Assembly (NCBI RefSeq): GCF_019097595.1
Contig: NC_080717.1
Coordinates: forward strand, 20,613,836 to 20,677,835
Length of the DNA: 64,000 nucleotides
Origin: Hemibagrus wyckioides
Taxonomy: Eukaryota; Chordata; Actinopteri; Siluriformes; Bagridae
Direction of reading: 5' to 3'
Shown here: positions 25,601 to 38,556 of the stretch, in pieces
Layout: each line of letters begins with the position of its first letter
Numbering within the stretch: position 1 is the stretch's first letter
Made by a program: the position numbers and the translations under genes
Notes under the pieces: model-generated
Database searches by the model: none
Told to the model about the DNA's origin: nothing
What the model saw: the letters and a program-made list of their open reading frames with translations, nothing else

Positions 25601-28600
25601 AGGTCCCACAGACTTTTACCCATGCTGCAAATCCAAGCTTATTCACTCATGTTATCTTTTAAACACACAGAAGGAGCACGGTTTCTGGGGAGCTAAATCC
25701 GATATGAGATGGAGAGAACATGTAAGAACTGGGACTTCAGCTAGCAAAGAAGTACAGTAAGTCTTCTGAGCAAACTCCATACAAACCACTGGCAGTAGTA
25801 TGTAAAGCAAAATAATCATGTTGCACAGTCACTTGTTACTATGTAAATGTCTATCATTCGACTCTTGAATTCTTCCTACTAGTGACAATCTCTGATTGCA
25901 TTTTATTGCTGAGCTGCTGATAGCTGCTGATGGCAGGAGTCTTGGCAAGTCTCATTTTTTGTTGATTGGTTATGATGAGTCTTCTCTGTTGGAATGGCGG
26001 TTGGAAGAGTGAGCAATGTGTTAGGTCTCACATCCACCAGTCACCACCACCAGCAGCATGCCTCTCACCATTCCACTCCAATCAGATTGGACTGATGTGA
26101 CATTCATCATCGCTTTGGAGGATGTTGCACAGGAAGAAGAGGATCCAAGGAATTTCTTTCTTTAATTCTTGGTTCTTTCATTTGCAGAAACCACCCACAT
26201 GAAGTTACATCCTGGGAAAGGGGCCTGGAGATAAAGCTAAGCCCTAAGAACCATCCTGTGTAGTTCCTATAATTTTTTTTTTTTTTTTTTACATAGGAGG
26301 TTACTTTATGTAGAAATATGAAGAGAGTTTGTACAAAGTGTTCTGTTTTATCACAGTAAAACTGTAAGCAGAACAAATCCCCCTGATGTTCCTGGAGGCT
26401 CTGTCGCAGGCTTCTGAGGCAGGGTATGTGGCTTATACGTTACATAACCTAACATACTTGGTTATGATTTTAGGGTTTAAGACATAAAGAGAAAGCATTC
26501 AGACTGTCATACCTGTGTGTAAGTTGTTCTCAACTGCACGTCTCACAGTGCTTAGACTTTCCTCTCAGGCTATACATGACCTAATGTCATAGTTCATCAA
26601 ACCGTCCTCAAAGAATCTGAGTAAAAAGAAGAGTTGGTTACTTCTAATTCAGAATAGCCAGTGATTACAGAGACAATGAGAAATCTCAAGTATTTTTCTT
26701 TGATAGCTGTTGTCAAAGCTAATCACCTGTGATATTCAGTAAGGGTGTGTACAGGATTTATACCTGACACCACAGTTTTGGTAGTGGACGGTTGAGTGGT
26801 TAAGATTGATCAGAATGTTGAGAAATCAAAATTGCTAAGCTGCGAAGCTGCCACAGTTGGGCCCTTGACCATCAACACTAAACGTAATCTTCCTTTCACA
26901 TATGTAGCATTCGGTTTCTCTGAACCGAATCTCACACTCAGGTGTGAATCGAAGGTCTCAATTCAGTTTTATTGTTTTTCCGCTTTGCAGTTTATGTAGT
27001 TATGCAGTTTTGTAGTTAATCCCTAGCCTACTCAGTTATATGAGCTTATAGAGTGAGTTTAATAGAACATTAACTTTAGGTATAAACTGATGCACCATCA
27101 TTGATTCAAAAACCCAGCCCAAATGATGAAATTATTCAATCCACAAGGTCATAATGACTTCATAAAGAAAATCCAGTGAGCTTCACAATACAATGCAGTC
27201 AGTTCAGTATTATTGCTATTATGACTGGGGGAGACCTGATCAATACCTATGAACTTCAAATCAGAACTGGTGTTATTAGCTAAAGTAAAATGCCACACGA
27301 CTGGAGTTTTTGAATCCTGGATCGTTCCCACTGCAGTGCACTGAAAGACTCCCTGAGGCAGAATTAAAAAAAATTAGAAAATTGAAAGAAGCTAAACCTC
27401 AAACAAAAAGGCTTTAAAAAGGCTTCCAGTGGCACAAATTCACTGAGCTTCAGAGTCCATAGGATGCTGAACAAAGCTTACCGCTAATAGAGTAAATGGA
27501 GCTGATGAGACAACAGAGTAGGAGTGCAAATATTAATAGAGCCATACTTGGAACAGCTAATCACATTTCATTTAAACAGAGTAAGTTTGATTAATTAAGA
27601 TGTGAGATCAGATGGGTCAAGTGGCAGACATGGGCAGGTGGCAGACAGGCAGCATACATGCTCAATTGAGGGGGCAAAAGGTTATCACACAGTGAAGGTT
27701 TGGAACAGCAGTTTATGTTTCACTCCTGTGTATCTGGACATCAAGGGGCAGGCTCTTTGGATTGGAAATCAGAAACGAGACATTAGCACAAATATGAGCA
27801 CTATAATGAGATGCAAATCACAGACGTTCAACACAGTGAGAGATAACATGCATGGTGAAATGAATGAGGTTCAAAGGCATCAGGGTGCTGCAGGTGTGAA
27901 AATGATATTAAAGTACAGATGTGTATGGTAAGGACAAGGAGATGTGCGGGTAAAGTGATAGTGATGCCTGGGAGCGATATTAGATGGGAGGCTGAAAATC
28001 TAATATCTCCTAATAGCTTGACAATGAGTCAATTAGACTTGACAAAGTGAGAAATGTATGATTTCTCAGTAAGAATTATGCAAGGCAAACTATTATACAT
28101 GCACAGTTAAAGACAGATGCCTATCTGCATTCATGATTTCTAATGTTTTTTCAAGTCTAATGCTGTTCTGATTCATGCCATGTGTATAGTTCTGTGGTCT
28201 GTCCTTTTGTTTAATTTCTACTTTGATTGGACCATATGTGTTTATCTCCTTTTAGTTTATCCTCCAAAGGGATTTTTGGGGAAAAAAAAGAATTACAGCG
28301 TAAATAATCCACACTGTTTATGTTCATTATAACCGCAACGGTATTTGTGCAAATGCCATCTCCGTCATTGCAGATGATGTGTTACAACTGTGTCAGTGAC
28401 ATGGGCTGAAAAATATCAGTCGGAATAGAGATTAAATCAAGACATGACTGCCACTGATCGACTGCATTAACCTACACTCTTGGCTAGAAAGAAATCAGGC
28501 CTAGGTTGCATCTTTGTGTATATTTCTTGTGGCCGTTGGTGGTGCTGTTGTGTTTATTTCCAGATAAGTCAAAAATAATCGATTTGTTAACAGGAAACAA

Positions 28601-29794
28601 TGTGATAGACAGAATGGGCCTAGCGCTGATAGTCCATTTATACCAGCCAACTAGAATGTCAGGGAGGATTGAGAAAGAATGTTTGTTTTTAATTCACAGA
28701 AACTTGACGACTTGAGAATAGAAAGACATAAGATTCTACTGTGGGCACGATGCCAACTGTTGCCCTAACAGTGGTCAGTGGCCTATTAAAAGGTCTCCAA
28801 GCTTCACAGGAATGACGAAGGTCATGCTGACCTGCCTGTGGGTTATTATTTACGCCACAGAGGCTCACATCATGAAGTAGATTATGCTCCTTGATGCTTG
28901 TGGGATCATGCCATTATGAGGCCTATGATTCTTGGTTCTTCTGATCTAAATCTGTACTTTCGCACTCCGTTTTCCACAGTGGCACACAATACCCAGCTGG
29001 GGAGAGCGATGAAATGAGAATGCAGTGATTCCGTGACCTCTCTTAGAAATCATATGCTTTTTCCTACTGAGAGGTCTTATAGGTAGAGTTGATGAGTGCA
29101 TTATCCATGCTTGAGAATACTGACCCTGCTATTTTAGTGATCTCAAGTGGGCCACATCAAACCAAGTCATATGACTGTACTACACTAAGCATTTCTCACT
29201 AGCGAGCATTTTGGCTCGAGAATAGCCTTCGAGTTTTCCTCAGCTGGCAAACCCGAAAAAAGACACTCGGCAAACAAGTTCTCATATCAAGTGTTGACAG
29301 ATGTCAACACTCAACAATAGGCTCGCTTTCCAAATCTGCATTCATCAAGTGAATCCATCCATGTACAAATCCCTTTTGGGATCATTTTTATGAGGGGAAG
29401 AGACATCTCACACTTTCCCAGAAATCATCACATGACACACAGAAATCAAGTAATCGATCTCTGTGGACTGCCCTCATACTCACAATAACTCTAAAACTAT
29501 GAAAGGCAGTGACTTCAAGTTGGACATAAAATCAACGCTTTAAGGTTCTCTTAGCACTCTTATTCACTAGTTATTAGCAATAGTTAACATGAAGTTAATA
29601 TGTTAGTTAATATGTACTTTTTAGCATTAGTTAATATGAAGAAACCATTAACCGTGATGAGTTAAAAAGTGATGTTAACCAGCTAACACACAGGTTGTGT
29701 GTTTAAATAAATAAAATTGTTTATATGTTAATGAAATGCATCTGCACTGACTGATGTTTATTTAATCTATGAATAAAAATAAATCCATATCCAT
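22666..29794. other. long gene-poor stretch, no firm feature
   Basis: No exon, RNA gene or complete transposon is recognised. Small-scale structure: an AT-rich palindromic cluster at 23340-23420 built on ACTATA/TTTAGTTTAA words, a T-run at 26273-26290, and TTAGTTAATATG words at 29580-29645. The open frames, up to about 109 codons, lack motifs. Confidence 0.45.
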
Positions 29795-30030
29795 TATTCA
29801 TTCATTCATCTTCAGTAAATGCTTTATTCTGGTCAGGGTCACAGTGGATCCAGAGTCTATTCCAGGAACCCTTGAACATCGCACAACCTCATGCACTCGC
29901 ATATACACACCTAGAGCCAATCCACTTACCAGCATAATTCTGAGGTGGAAGAGTAAACTGTAGAACCTGGAACAACATGCACAGAAATCCAGATCACACC
30001 AGAGAGGCATCAACACTACCCACCATCACA
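29795..30030 (-). repeat. dispersed repeat, reverse-strand relative of the 16.7-kb copy
   Basis: Starts ATTCATTCATTCATCTTCAG, continues TTTATTCTGGTCAGGGTCAC and GGATCCAGAGTCTATTCCAG, then CACACCTAGAGCCAATCCAC and ACATGCACAGAAATCCA. The block order is that of the fish repeat ending in (GAAT)n, read from its tail. It is decayed. Confidence 0.75.
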
Positions 30031-30477
30031 CCTACATAAATTAATACAAAATGGCATTACACAATGAAGTACAATCCCTTCCGCAAGGTAAAAAAATAAA
30101 TAAAATAAAAAACCAAATTCACAACAAATTAATTCATACATGTCACTCAAAAGTTCTCTGAAATATACCAGTCATTCAATCAGCCTAACAATTAAGCAAA
30201 ATGAACTTGGCTGGATTGTGTTAACAATGTCACAGACTTCCTGGACAGCTGTTCTAAAAATGTCATAGCAAGAAATCTACCATAATGTCACAAAACCCAG
30301 TTGAGTATATTACTTTTTCAGGTGTTCAGATTCCTTATTTGTACAAGTGAGCCCCTTCCTATGATCTAGCTCCTGCTAACACAAGACAAATTTATAAAAC
30401 ACGATTTCAGCCTGGATGAAAAAGAAACGTTTTAAAATGTACACATTAGTATGGACTATAGTAGTAGGCTTCAGATG

Positions 30478-30478
<1 letters not shown>

Positions 30479-30509
<31 letters not shown>
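30479..30509. repeat. (GT)n microsatellite
   Basis: About 15 perfect GT units. Confidence 0.95.
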
Positions 30510-30514
<5 letters not shown>

Positions 30515-30852
30515 TTAGCAAGCTACCATGCTATTAGGAGGCTATGCTAAGCTACTTAACCCTAACTGCAGTATTTTCATATATCACAGCTTGGAGTGTT
30601 ATTCCACTCATAGCATGCTGATATTTATGAATGAAAGACGTGCCACACATTTAACTGTTTCTCATTAAATTTAATCTTGTGGAGTTAGTTCCTGTTCTTA
30701 CCTCCATTATTACTGCAATAAACAGTCACTCCCTCACCCGCCTCTTCCTCAATAAATAAACGAATTAATAAATAAATTTTTTTTTTGCACTGAGAAACCT
30801 CTGTCCTGAAAACTTTCCCAGGCTTGGGATACTGACGTTTACAAAGCACTTA

Positions 30853-30899
30853 TAATAATAAATGTCTCCTTAAAAATAATAAATGTCTCCTTAAAAAAA
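30853..30899. repeat. two-copy 22-bp tandem repeat
   Basis: AATAATAAATGTCTCCTTAA occurs twice in a row, separated only by A residues. Confidence 0.9.
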
Positions 30900-32184
30900 A
30901 CCTCGCCACATTTATGATTAGATGTTGTACTTTGATAAACAACGCATTTTTAAAAATCTCTTCATTAGTCCATGTTAGGAGCATCTGCCATACAAGTCTA
31001 AGCTGTGTGTCTAAGCTGGTACTATAGGAATAATAACATATTAGAGTTAGCGCATTAATATTAGCCATCGTTCCCGTTATAGCCGGAACTACTGTCTGCA
31101 ACACCAAAGTATTGGGTTGAGAATATCATCTTTATTAGTATTTAATTATTGATACTGATGCTGAAAAGAGACTTCACACGCCGATTCATCTCGTAAGATT
31201 TAGCGTAAGCTTGTTAAAAAAAGTATCTCAGTGTGTCCATAGTAGATGTTGAACTGGAAGGAATGTGATGTAGTAGTGTCTAGAGGGCAGGGACTGCTGA
31301 AGCACTTCAGACTCTTCAGACAACACTACAGCACCATAATTAATGGCACAATCAGCGCTGTCTATGTGCCTACCTCAGCTGCCCGTGTACTTTGAAGTCA
31401 TGGAGTGCCTTACATATTCATTTAAGTCGAGTCCATGCTCTCAGCAAGCTCTCAGAAGCTGCTGGATTTGTCAGCCTTCTGTTGTTTTTTGTGCCCCTCA
31501 CAGCAACTTGCCTACAGAGAAGGATTACTTCAGTCACATTAGCAATCAGTTACACGGAATGAATTTCATGTATGAGGGCTGTGTATATTGTACATTTTAC
31601 AATTAGAACCTGATGAATTTCTATTCTGTTCGATTTGCTTTGACCCAGACAAACTGGTGAAGGATTTGTGAAGGAAAAATGATGAGGACCTCGAAGTTTT
31701 CAATGTGAGATAACATTATTGCAGAGTGACAGTGATGTATGTAATACTTCAGCTTCACTGGTGTCAAAGTGAACCTGCTTCGCTCTAGCCATAAATTAAG
31801 GATAACAATTGACATGATCACATTATTTCCATTCTCATATTATTGATGTGGTTACAGGTGTGAGCACCCAGACGGTGGGGTGATACGACTGTCTATACAG
31901 ATGTCTTTCTGAATGATGATGATGGTCACACAGGCTAGTTTTTGATGTTCTACTTTTACTCCCTTGCTATAGCTGACTGAAGATCACTTCAGGTGGTATT
32001 ATTTTCATATCGCTGAGCTAGAGATTAATTGTCCCTAGGATAATTAAGCCTTTTGGGGGGATGAGCTTGTCCTAGACCTTCTGTACCATGGAGTCGGATT
32101 TATTTAGAGGCAGTTTTAGAGTTCACGGACTGTGTACTCAATTACTATCCAGATGCTTTTTGCTTCTCTTTTCTTCGTGCACAC
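30900..32184. other. non-coding, no feature recognised
   Basis: I see no exon, RNA gene or mobile element in it. Confidence 0.5.
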
Positions 32185-32196
32185 TATATCTATCTA

Positions 32197-32276
<80 letters not shown>

Positions 32277-32277
32277 A
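32185..32277. repeat. (TATC)n microsatellite
   Basis: About 22 tetranucleotide units with slight irregularity at the left edge. It is the complement type of the GATA array at 53.5 kb. Confidence 0.97.
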
Positions 32278-32379
32278 TTATTTTCTCCTCCCTTGCCTTC
32301 TCTAACCCTGTCTATCCCACCATTTATTTCTCAATGCCTCCTTCTCAGCCTTTATCTTTTCGCTCTTCCTTCCATATGT

Positions 32380-32480
32380 TGTATGTCTATGTAGCACCAG
32401 GTCCTGGAGAAACGTTGTTTCATTTCACTATGTACTGCGTCAGCTGTATGTGGTTGAAATGACATCTTGAATCTTGAATC
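32380..32480 (+). repeat. dispersed retroposon 3' tail, plus strand
   Basis: CTATGTAGCACCAGGTCCTG, then GAGAAACGTTGTTTCATTTC and TGTATGTGGTTGAAATGACA, ending in TTGAATCTTGAATCC repeats. It matches the minus-strand copy at 13697-13875. Confidence 0.72.
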
Positions 32481-32699
32481 CTTCCCTCCATCCATTCATT
32501 CACTAATTTATTCATCATGCTTTTCTTTCTGTTTTCCTTTGTGGCTTTGAAGCTTTTCACAGTCAATCTCAATCCATTTCTTGTGTAAAGCTTTTCACAT
32601 AATCACTCTCCAATGTTACAAGCATTTGAAATGCATTTCTATTTTTTCCTTTAAATTATTTAATAATTAAATGTTTGCATTGTTTCACTTTTTTTTAGT

Positions 32700-32720
32700 C
32701 CCCCCCCACCCCCACCCCCA
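32700..32720 (-). repeat. C-rich tract, G-quadruplex-capable on the minus strand
   Basis: Runs of seven, five and five C separated by single A. The minus strand has enough G-triplets with one-base loops to fit the usual G4 pattern. Confidence 0.7.
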
Positions 32721-33675
32721 GTTCAACACTGAGATAAAAGGTGTTGAGGCGCAGTAGGTACCCAGTGTTGTTTAGTCAAGCGAAACAGAAAAGTTCCATG
32801 AATGTTATAAATGTTGACGGTTCACTGCCCACAGATGACCCAGAGGACATTGGAATCGTCCCGGAGGAGGCTGAAGTGATGAGAGTGTGGCATTTGCAGC
32901 GTGAATGTTGCTGGGATTGATATATGCCTCAGCCTTAGATACATACCAGAACATCACTACTTTAAAGCTCATCACAACAATTTCACGTTGGTAGATGGAA
33001 AGAAATCGTCAGGGACAAGTACAAGCACTGAAATCTGGATAAGTGGAATTTGCTGTCATGGAGCTATTCATGCCGGACATATGAACTGTGAAACTGTCAG
33101 TTGGATAATGGAAAGATGTGTTGCATGTTGGCAGAAAAGAACTATTATATACTTTTTGTGTTTTTAATATATAGATAACCATTTAATCTAAACTGATTTC
33201 ATCAAGTATTTCTAATTTTTACATGTTTATATTTTCTTGTTTTCCAAGTCAGTACAGTATCACAATATCTCAAAGATGAGTGGTTGAATGTTTTGTATGG
33301 AATTATTGTCGTAAGCAGCAGATAAACTGATTAGATTTTGGAACAGCTTCAGACAAGCTCAAGGTCAAAGTTTGTCTTCAATAGATTTGAATGATGTCTG
33401 TGTATCTTTTTGGCTCTCTGTATTTTAAGACAATTAATGGCATACATATTAGAAACAAAAAAGGACTAGACTTGTAGCACAAGAATTCCCATTGAGCTGT
33501 GGCATTGAAATACTTAGAGACACGCACACACATATGCTGGATATTTTTATTTCGCAGTATACACTGTCCTTTCACACCAAACCCACAGAATTAGCTTTAG
33601 TTGAATTGTTTTATAAATATTTATTTGTAATTTCCTTTTAAAAGATTTTTTTTTAAATGACAAGTGCCACAATGT
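32721..33675. other. non-coding, no firm feature
   Basis: A short codon-like patch at 32835-32875 follows an acceptor-like CACTGCCCACAG, but was rejected as an exon. I see nothing else. Confidence 0.45.
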
Positions 33676-34300
33676 AGTGCAACAAAGCTAAAAGAAATCT
33701 ATTTACTTCGGTTAAACAAACCCCAATAAATGCAGTTCTGCTAACGTAAGTGAAATATACCAATACTAGCAGATCTTGTTCAGCCCATCTATTCAAATTA
33801 GGGTAAATGCGATCAGTGGAAATTAAGTGCAGTCAATATTACTAAATTGTGATCAATCAGAAAACTGAACCGTGTTAAAAGGAAGGCTTTTATTTTCAGA
33901 CATGTTCAGCACTGTGCAGTGTTACTACATTAAGCTAACATTAAGTTTGTTTACTTAAGTTAAACAACCCCAGTATATTAAGTGTGTCTTGTTCAACCCA
34001 CCTGTTTAATTTAGGCTAATATTGTCAATGGAACTTAAGTCTTGTCAATATTAGAAAATGCCAAAGGAATTTCATTTAAATGTGTGGAAATCCTTTACCA
34101 CAATTCGTTTACATATTCAGGAACAGAGGTATTTATTTTGAGTGCAGCACGTCTCTCAATAATATTGACTGAACTGTATTCCACTGACAATATTATCCTA
34201 ATCCTAATGGGTGGGCTGCAAAGATACGCTTAATTTACTGCGGTTGTTTAACCTAAGTAAATACTTTACTTTAAGCTTAACGTACTACTACACAGTGATG
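33676..34300. repeat. three-unit diverged repeat, two direct and one inverted
   Basis: Unit A (about 33676-33845) and unit B (33907-34055) are direct; unit C (34135-34300) is inverted. Shared blocks in order are AAGCTAA, TTTACTT with GGTTAAACAA and CCCCA, TCTTGTTCA with CCCA, TTAGG with TAAT, and CAGTGGAA through to GTCAATATTA. C runs in reverse (AATATTGACTGAACTG to TAAGCTTAACGTA). B and C could pair as a long imperfect hairpin. No coding capacity is seen. Confidence 0.7.
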
Positions 34301-35644
34301 AATTCCTGAATATACACAAAACTGTGCAAAGGATTTCCATGTCATTACATTGCTTCCTTCAGGTTTTTGATCATAATTTCATATTGTCCTCATTCAAAAG
34401 TCCAGGTATAAATAATTCTAGTTGTTTCTTAGCCGAAGTCCTGAATTATGCCAACAACATAATAGTTTTGGTTCATATAGATATGAACATTAGTTAATGC
34501 AGATGCTAATTGTTTGTCTTATTTTCTTTTTAGCAACTTTATGTAAAGCAATCATTCCAGTTAGCATGTTGTCAAAGCACATGGTTAATTAATGTGTTAA
34601 GGAAACCTTAATGTGAAATGTTGCAAAAAAATAAATCAAATAAAAATAAAATGAACAAATAAATAAAGAAAAATAATTTTAAAAAGGAGAGAAAAACTAG
34701 AAGGGGTTTTATTTCTTCCTCTGAACAGTGCATTTTATTTTGGCAGCATTTCCGACAACATTTTCATCAGCTTTATTAAAAGGCTGTTTGCCGTGGTGCA
34801 CAGTCCTCTTAATATCTCAGACGAATGCCTTTCACTTCAAGGGATTGACAACTAGGTCGATGTAATATCATTCTATTTCTGGCTCTTGTGACTCTGGGGC
34901 TTTTTTACCAGTGAAGTGAATCCAATATGTGCCTCAGAGGGAATCAATACTTTAGCCGGGTTACTAATATGGGTAATTAGTAAGGTTAGTTAGAGGGTAT
35001 GTATTCTCTGGGGTATTGTTTATGCCGCGTAATCATTAGTTTGATTAAGATAAGTCAATCTGTAGTGCCAGTAAACTGGGAAGGTGGGAGGCATGGCATT
35101 TGAATGAGATTTTAAAGTGGAATGATGTGTATGAATTTGAACGATGGTGTAATTTCAATCAGTGTGAAGACAGAACGCTCTGACTTTCCTTTCACAGTCC
35201 CTGGAGATGCCTGATTGAATCAATAGGTTGTGAGCAGAGAGATTAATGTCAATATCCAGTTGTCATTCGCATGTAGGTGATAGGATTAAATGTCTATTGT
35301 GTAACAGTAAGAAAACCGTACGCAATGAAACAGTGCAACGGAAATTGAGTATTGATTAGGAGATTGATTAGGAAGACATTCACTGACGATATGCTTTGGG
35401 TTATATGTGAGCGTTTCTGCATCAATACAAAAAACCTTGTATAATGGATAAGGAGAATGTTTGTAGCTGTGATGCCTGACATCTGACAAAACAAACTGGT
35501 AATATTAATCAGCCTTTTATTCTAAGGAAGCACTCTGACTAAAAGGCACTGTTAATAAGCTTTAGTATCAAGAGATATGAGCAGAAAATTTATAGTTAAA
35601 ACCGTTGCCCTTTAGTCATTTAAGTTATATATGTTATCAATTAG
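34301..35644. other. non-coding; possible conserved non-coding elements
   Basis: No exon is seen. The parts 34740-34910 and 34950-35130 are non-repetitive and carry several TAAT/ATTA words (TAATCATTAGTTTGATTA at about 35031-35048), as homeodomain-bound enhancers often do. This is an inference without any alignment. Confidence 0.35.
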
Positions 35645-35760
35645 GCACTCCGTCCAGGGTTTATCCTGCTTTGATGCCCGATGACGCCCGAGATAGGCAC
35701 AGGCTCCCCGTGACCCGAGGATAGATCGGATAAGCGGTACAGACACTGAAATGAAATGAA
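35645..35760 (+). repeat. dispersed retroposon tail
   Basis: ACTCCGTCCAGGGTTTATCC, GAGATAGGCACAGGCTCCCC and GTGACCCGAGGATAGATCGG, then ATAAGCGGTACAGA and a short (AATGA) tail. It is a diverged 3' end of the common fish repeat type that ends in GGATAAGCGG plus a short simple tail. Confidence 0.7.
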
Positions 35761-35914
35761 AAATGTTATCAATTGTGAAAACATGTAAAACAAATGCAGT
35801 ATGGTAGCTTAGTGGTTAAAGTGCTGGACTACTGCTTGGAAGGTTGTGAGTTTATATTAGATCAAATTTTATCCAGAATTAGTAACTATGCAAAAGTTGA
35901 AGTTGTGTCGTGTT

Positions 35915-36141
35915 GTTTAATGCTCGGGGTTGCCACAGCAGATCACCCGATCCGCATATTTTATATTTGGCACAGGTTTTACACCAGATGCCCTTTCTGA
36001 CGCAGCCATCCCGTTTTATCCGGGCTTGAGATCAGCACTGAGAGTTAACCCCTCAGAGGCTGGGTTAGTTCGCTGCCCAAGAATCAAACCCAGGCCACGG
36101 TGGTGACAGTGCAGGATCCTGCTGCTGGACCATCAGGGAAT
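35915..36141 (-). mobile_element. tRNA-derived SINE, minus strand, single head
   Basis: The reverse complement begins CCCTGATGGTCCAGCAGCAG and GATCCTGCAC, carries a B-box-like CTGGGTTTGATTCTTGGG, then body words GTTAACTCTCAGTGCTGATC, GTCAGAAAGGGCATCTGG and GATCTGCTGTGGCAACCCCG. It is the same family as the SINE at 17874 but with the usual single tRNA-like head. Confidence 0.85.
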
Positions 36142-38464
36142 TATTTTACTTTATGTAGTAATAATAAAAGGAGCTAATAATGTTAATAAGAAGCCTCATA
36201 TTCAAAGTTATGTAATGTGGTTTATTGTCAACTGCAGTACGTCATCTGCAAATAAGAATCAGAGACACAGACGTAAAGCTTCACCACCTTATTTATCCAT
36301 TATTTTATGTGCAGTTTGTGTAAAAAAGGCAGCACAAAGCACTGACCTGCATCTTGGCCAGATGAATCACATGCCCTGGCTGTTCAAAGACCCATGTATA
36401 TATATGCTACAAATAGAACTCACTTTCATCCCTTCAGGTGAGGTCTGGAAAGTGGTTCAAATTTCAACATGGTCATGGTTTAAAACAGACAAAAAGGAAT
36501 TTATTTTTCACCCCATTTGCTTCTTTCCTTAGATCTTTCTGAGCTTGATGGATGCTATACTTTTACAGGCTCACTATCATGTTTCCTTCATAGATTAGGA
36601 TGTGTTGCATGCAGATTTTATGTACTGTATATGAGGTTAATACGAGAGACCGTCATGAATCAGATGCAGTTTAGTTACATACATCATTCTGTATGCTGTA
36701 TATCTGTGCTTTCTTCTATGCAACTTTGATAAATAAAGGCCAGTATGTGCTGACTTGGAGCAGGGAAGAAACATTTACCAAGGACATGTCTCTAATGACA
36801 CATGGGATTCATACAAAAACATGCTAGGCAGATTGACAGTAAGATTGACGTTATGTATATATTGGTTCATATACTGGTTGAAAAACAGGCACATCGATCC
36901 TCTAGAGCTCATGGATGACAAATTAAATGGATGAAAAAACGATATAAAGCGTCTTAATAAGGTGCTGAGTCACTACAACAGCTTCAGTGCGCCTTCACAA
37001 ATTCTACAAGTATCTGGAAGTGCACTTGGAGATGAACAAAAGATATTCCCTCAGCTGGTGGTTTGATCAGAATGATAGAGAAGTAAGAGTGGTAAAAAAT
37101 TTCCATAGATGTTCAGTTGGTTGAGATTTGTTGACATTAAGCCACAGCATATGATGTACATCATTCTGATTCTCATTCAGGGAGCCCTCATGACCTGTGC
37201 AAGGGGGTGGGGTCATCCTGGAAGAAACCACTCCCATTAAGAAAGAGATGGTGCATAATAGGATGAAGATCAGTCAGGATAAGCTTGCATTGATTTCAAT
37301 GATGCTTGGACCTAACCCATACCCCTCTACACCATAACAGAGCCAGCATTTTTTTTTTCCCTTTAACTAGTCACCTATCTTTATCTTCAGAGGTTCTCTC
37401 ACAGCCAGTCTGATACAGCTTAACCTTGTCCGCACCTATACTGACAGGACAAAGTGAAGATGCCTTTTCCCAGATGTTCTCTGTCACCACGAAATTGCAT
37501 TTCTCCTTAGCATCTGCTGACACACAGCTGTACTTGATGATAACATATATTCCTTCTTGTCTTGTAGGGAACAAATGGTCACAGGAGTGTATTGATGCAT
37601 TTGAGTAATCCGGCTCACAACAATAATCCACTCTACTGACCCAAACCGTAGGGTAGTTAGCTTAATTCGTGACAAGGTATATGATTATGTAATGGTGTAC
37701 TTGTTTTTATATAAAATATTATATAAGAAGTATTGAAAAAAGAGAAACTCTCTGAATGTGAAAGCAGCTCACTGATGTGTTTCTCCTGCAGGAAAATGGC
37801 CTTTTTCCTGTTCTTGAAAGTGATATATGAGTGTTTGCGTCTGCTTCCCACATTATGCAAAAATGTCTGGTCTGTACTTTTTTTTGAAATGAGAAAAACT
37901 TAAAAACAAGGATTAGATAGGCCCAAACCCGAGAAGGACTTGATGGTGATTGCCTAGTTTCATGTTGAGCCAAACTTCATGAATAAGTCAATTCAGCAGC
38001 TTGGAGAATATTTGCCGGCCATCTCTGAGGCACAGAAAACAACTGCATGACTTAGAAAAAAGCTTACATACTTTGAATGACATAACACAAACGTACAATA
38101 ACAAAAAAAAGAGACTTTCTTAGCTTCCTCATTATAGCTTCCTCATTATACAAATTTCATCCTGAATCGTGTTCTTCTCCCGAAGTCGTGATATGCTCTG
38201 CTCATCTGTAGGAGTTCGAGATCTAAAAAACATTGTTGAATTTTGTGTGATAAGCCAACAGGAAACAGAAACGATGCCACCTTTTTTTTCTTTCCAGTTT
38301 TGCTCCCTCACTTTTGCTTCCTTCATTAGATAGATTTCAGCATCATAATCGTGATGCCTGAGCACATAGCACTGATTATGCGTGAGGATGCTTTTGTCCC
38401 CAATTACCAAATGGTTGGCATGGAAATGAGTTGATTATATTTTTGGATGATTGTTCATTAAAAT

Positions 38465-38465
<1 letters not shown>
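36142..38465. other. non-coding, no feature recognised
   Basis: Contains a 13-bp tandem word (AGCTTCCTCATTAT, 38121-38149). Open frames up to 105 codons lack motifs. Confidence 0.5.
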
Positions 38466-38537
<72 letters not shown>

Positions 38538-38556
38538 TTTATTTATTTATTTATTT
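38466..38556. repeat. (AAT)n followed by (TTTA)n microsatellite
   Basis: About 23 AAT units, then about five TTTA units. Confidence 0.95.

Noticed and set aside
32088..32462. 124-codon open frame across the TATC repeat
   Set aside because: It is serine/isoleucine/tyrosine repeat coding generated by the microsatellite, ending in a retroposon tail.
32835..32875. Possible small exon after an acceptor-like CACTGCCCACAG, reading DDPEDIGIVPEEAEV in one frame
   Set aside because: The donor (GTGATG) is weak, there is no partner exon or known protein match, and the length is about 41 bases.
36215..36532. 105-codon plus-strand open frame as a gene
   Set aside because: It shows no motif, no splice context and no composition change from the flanks.
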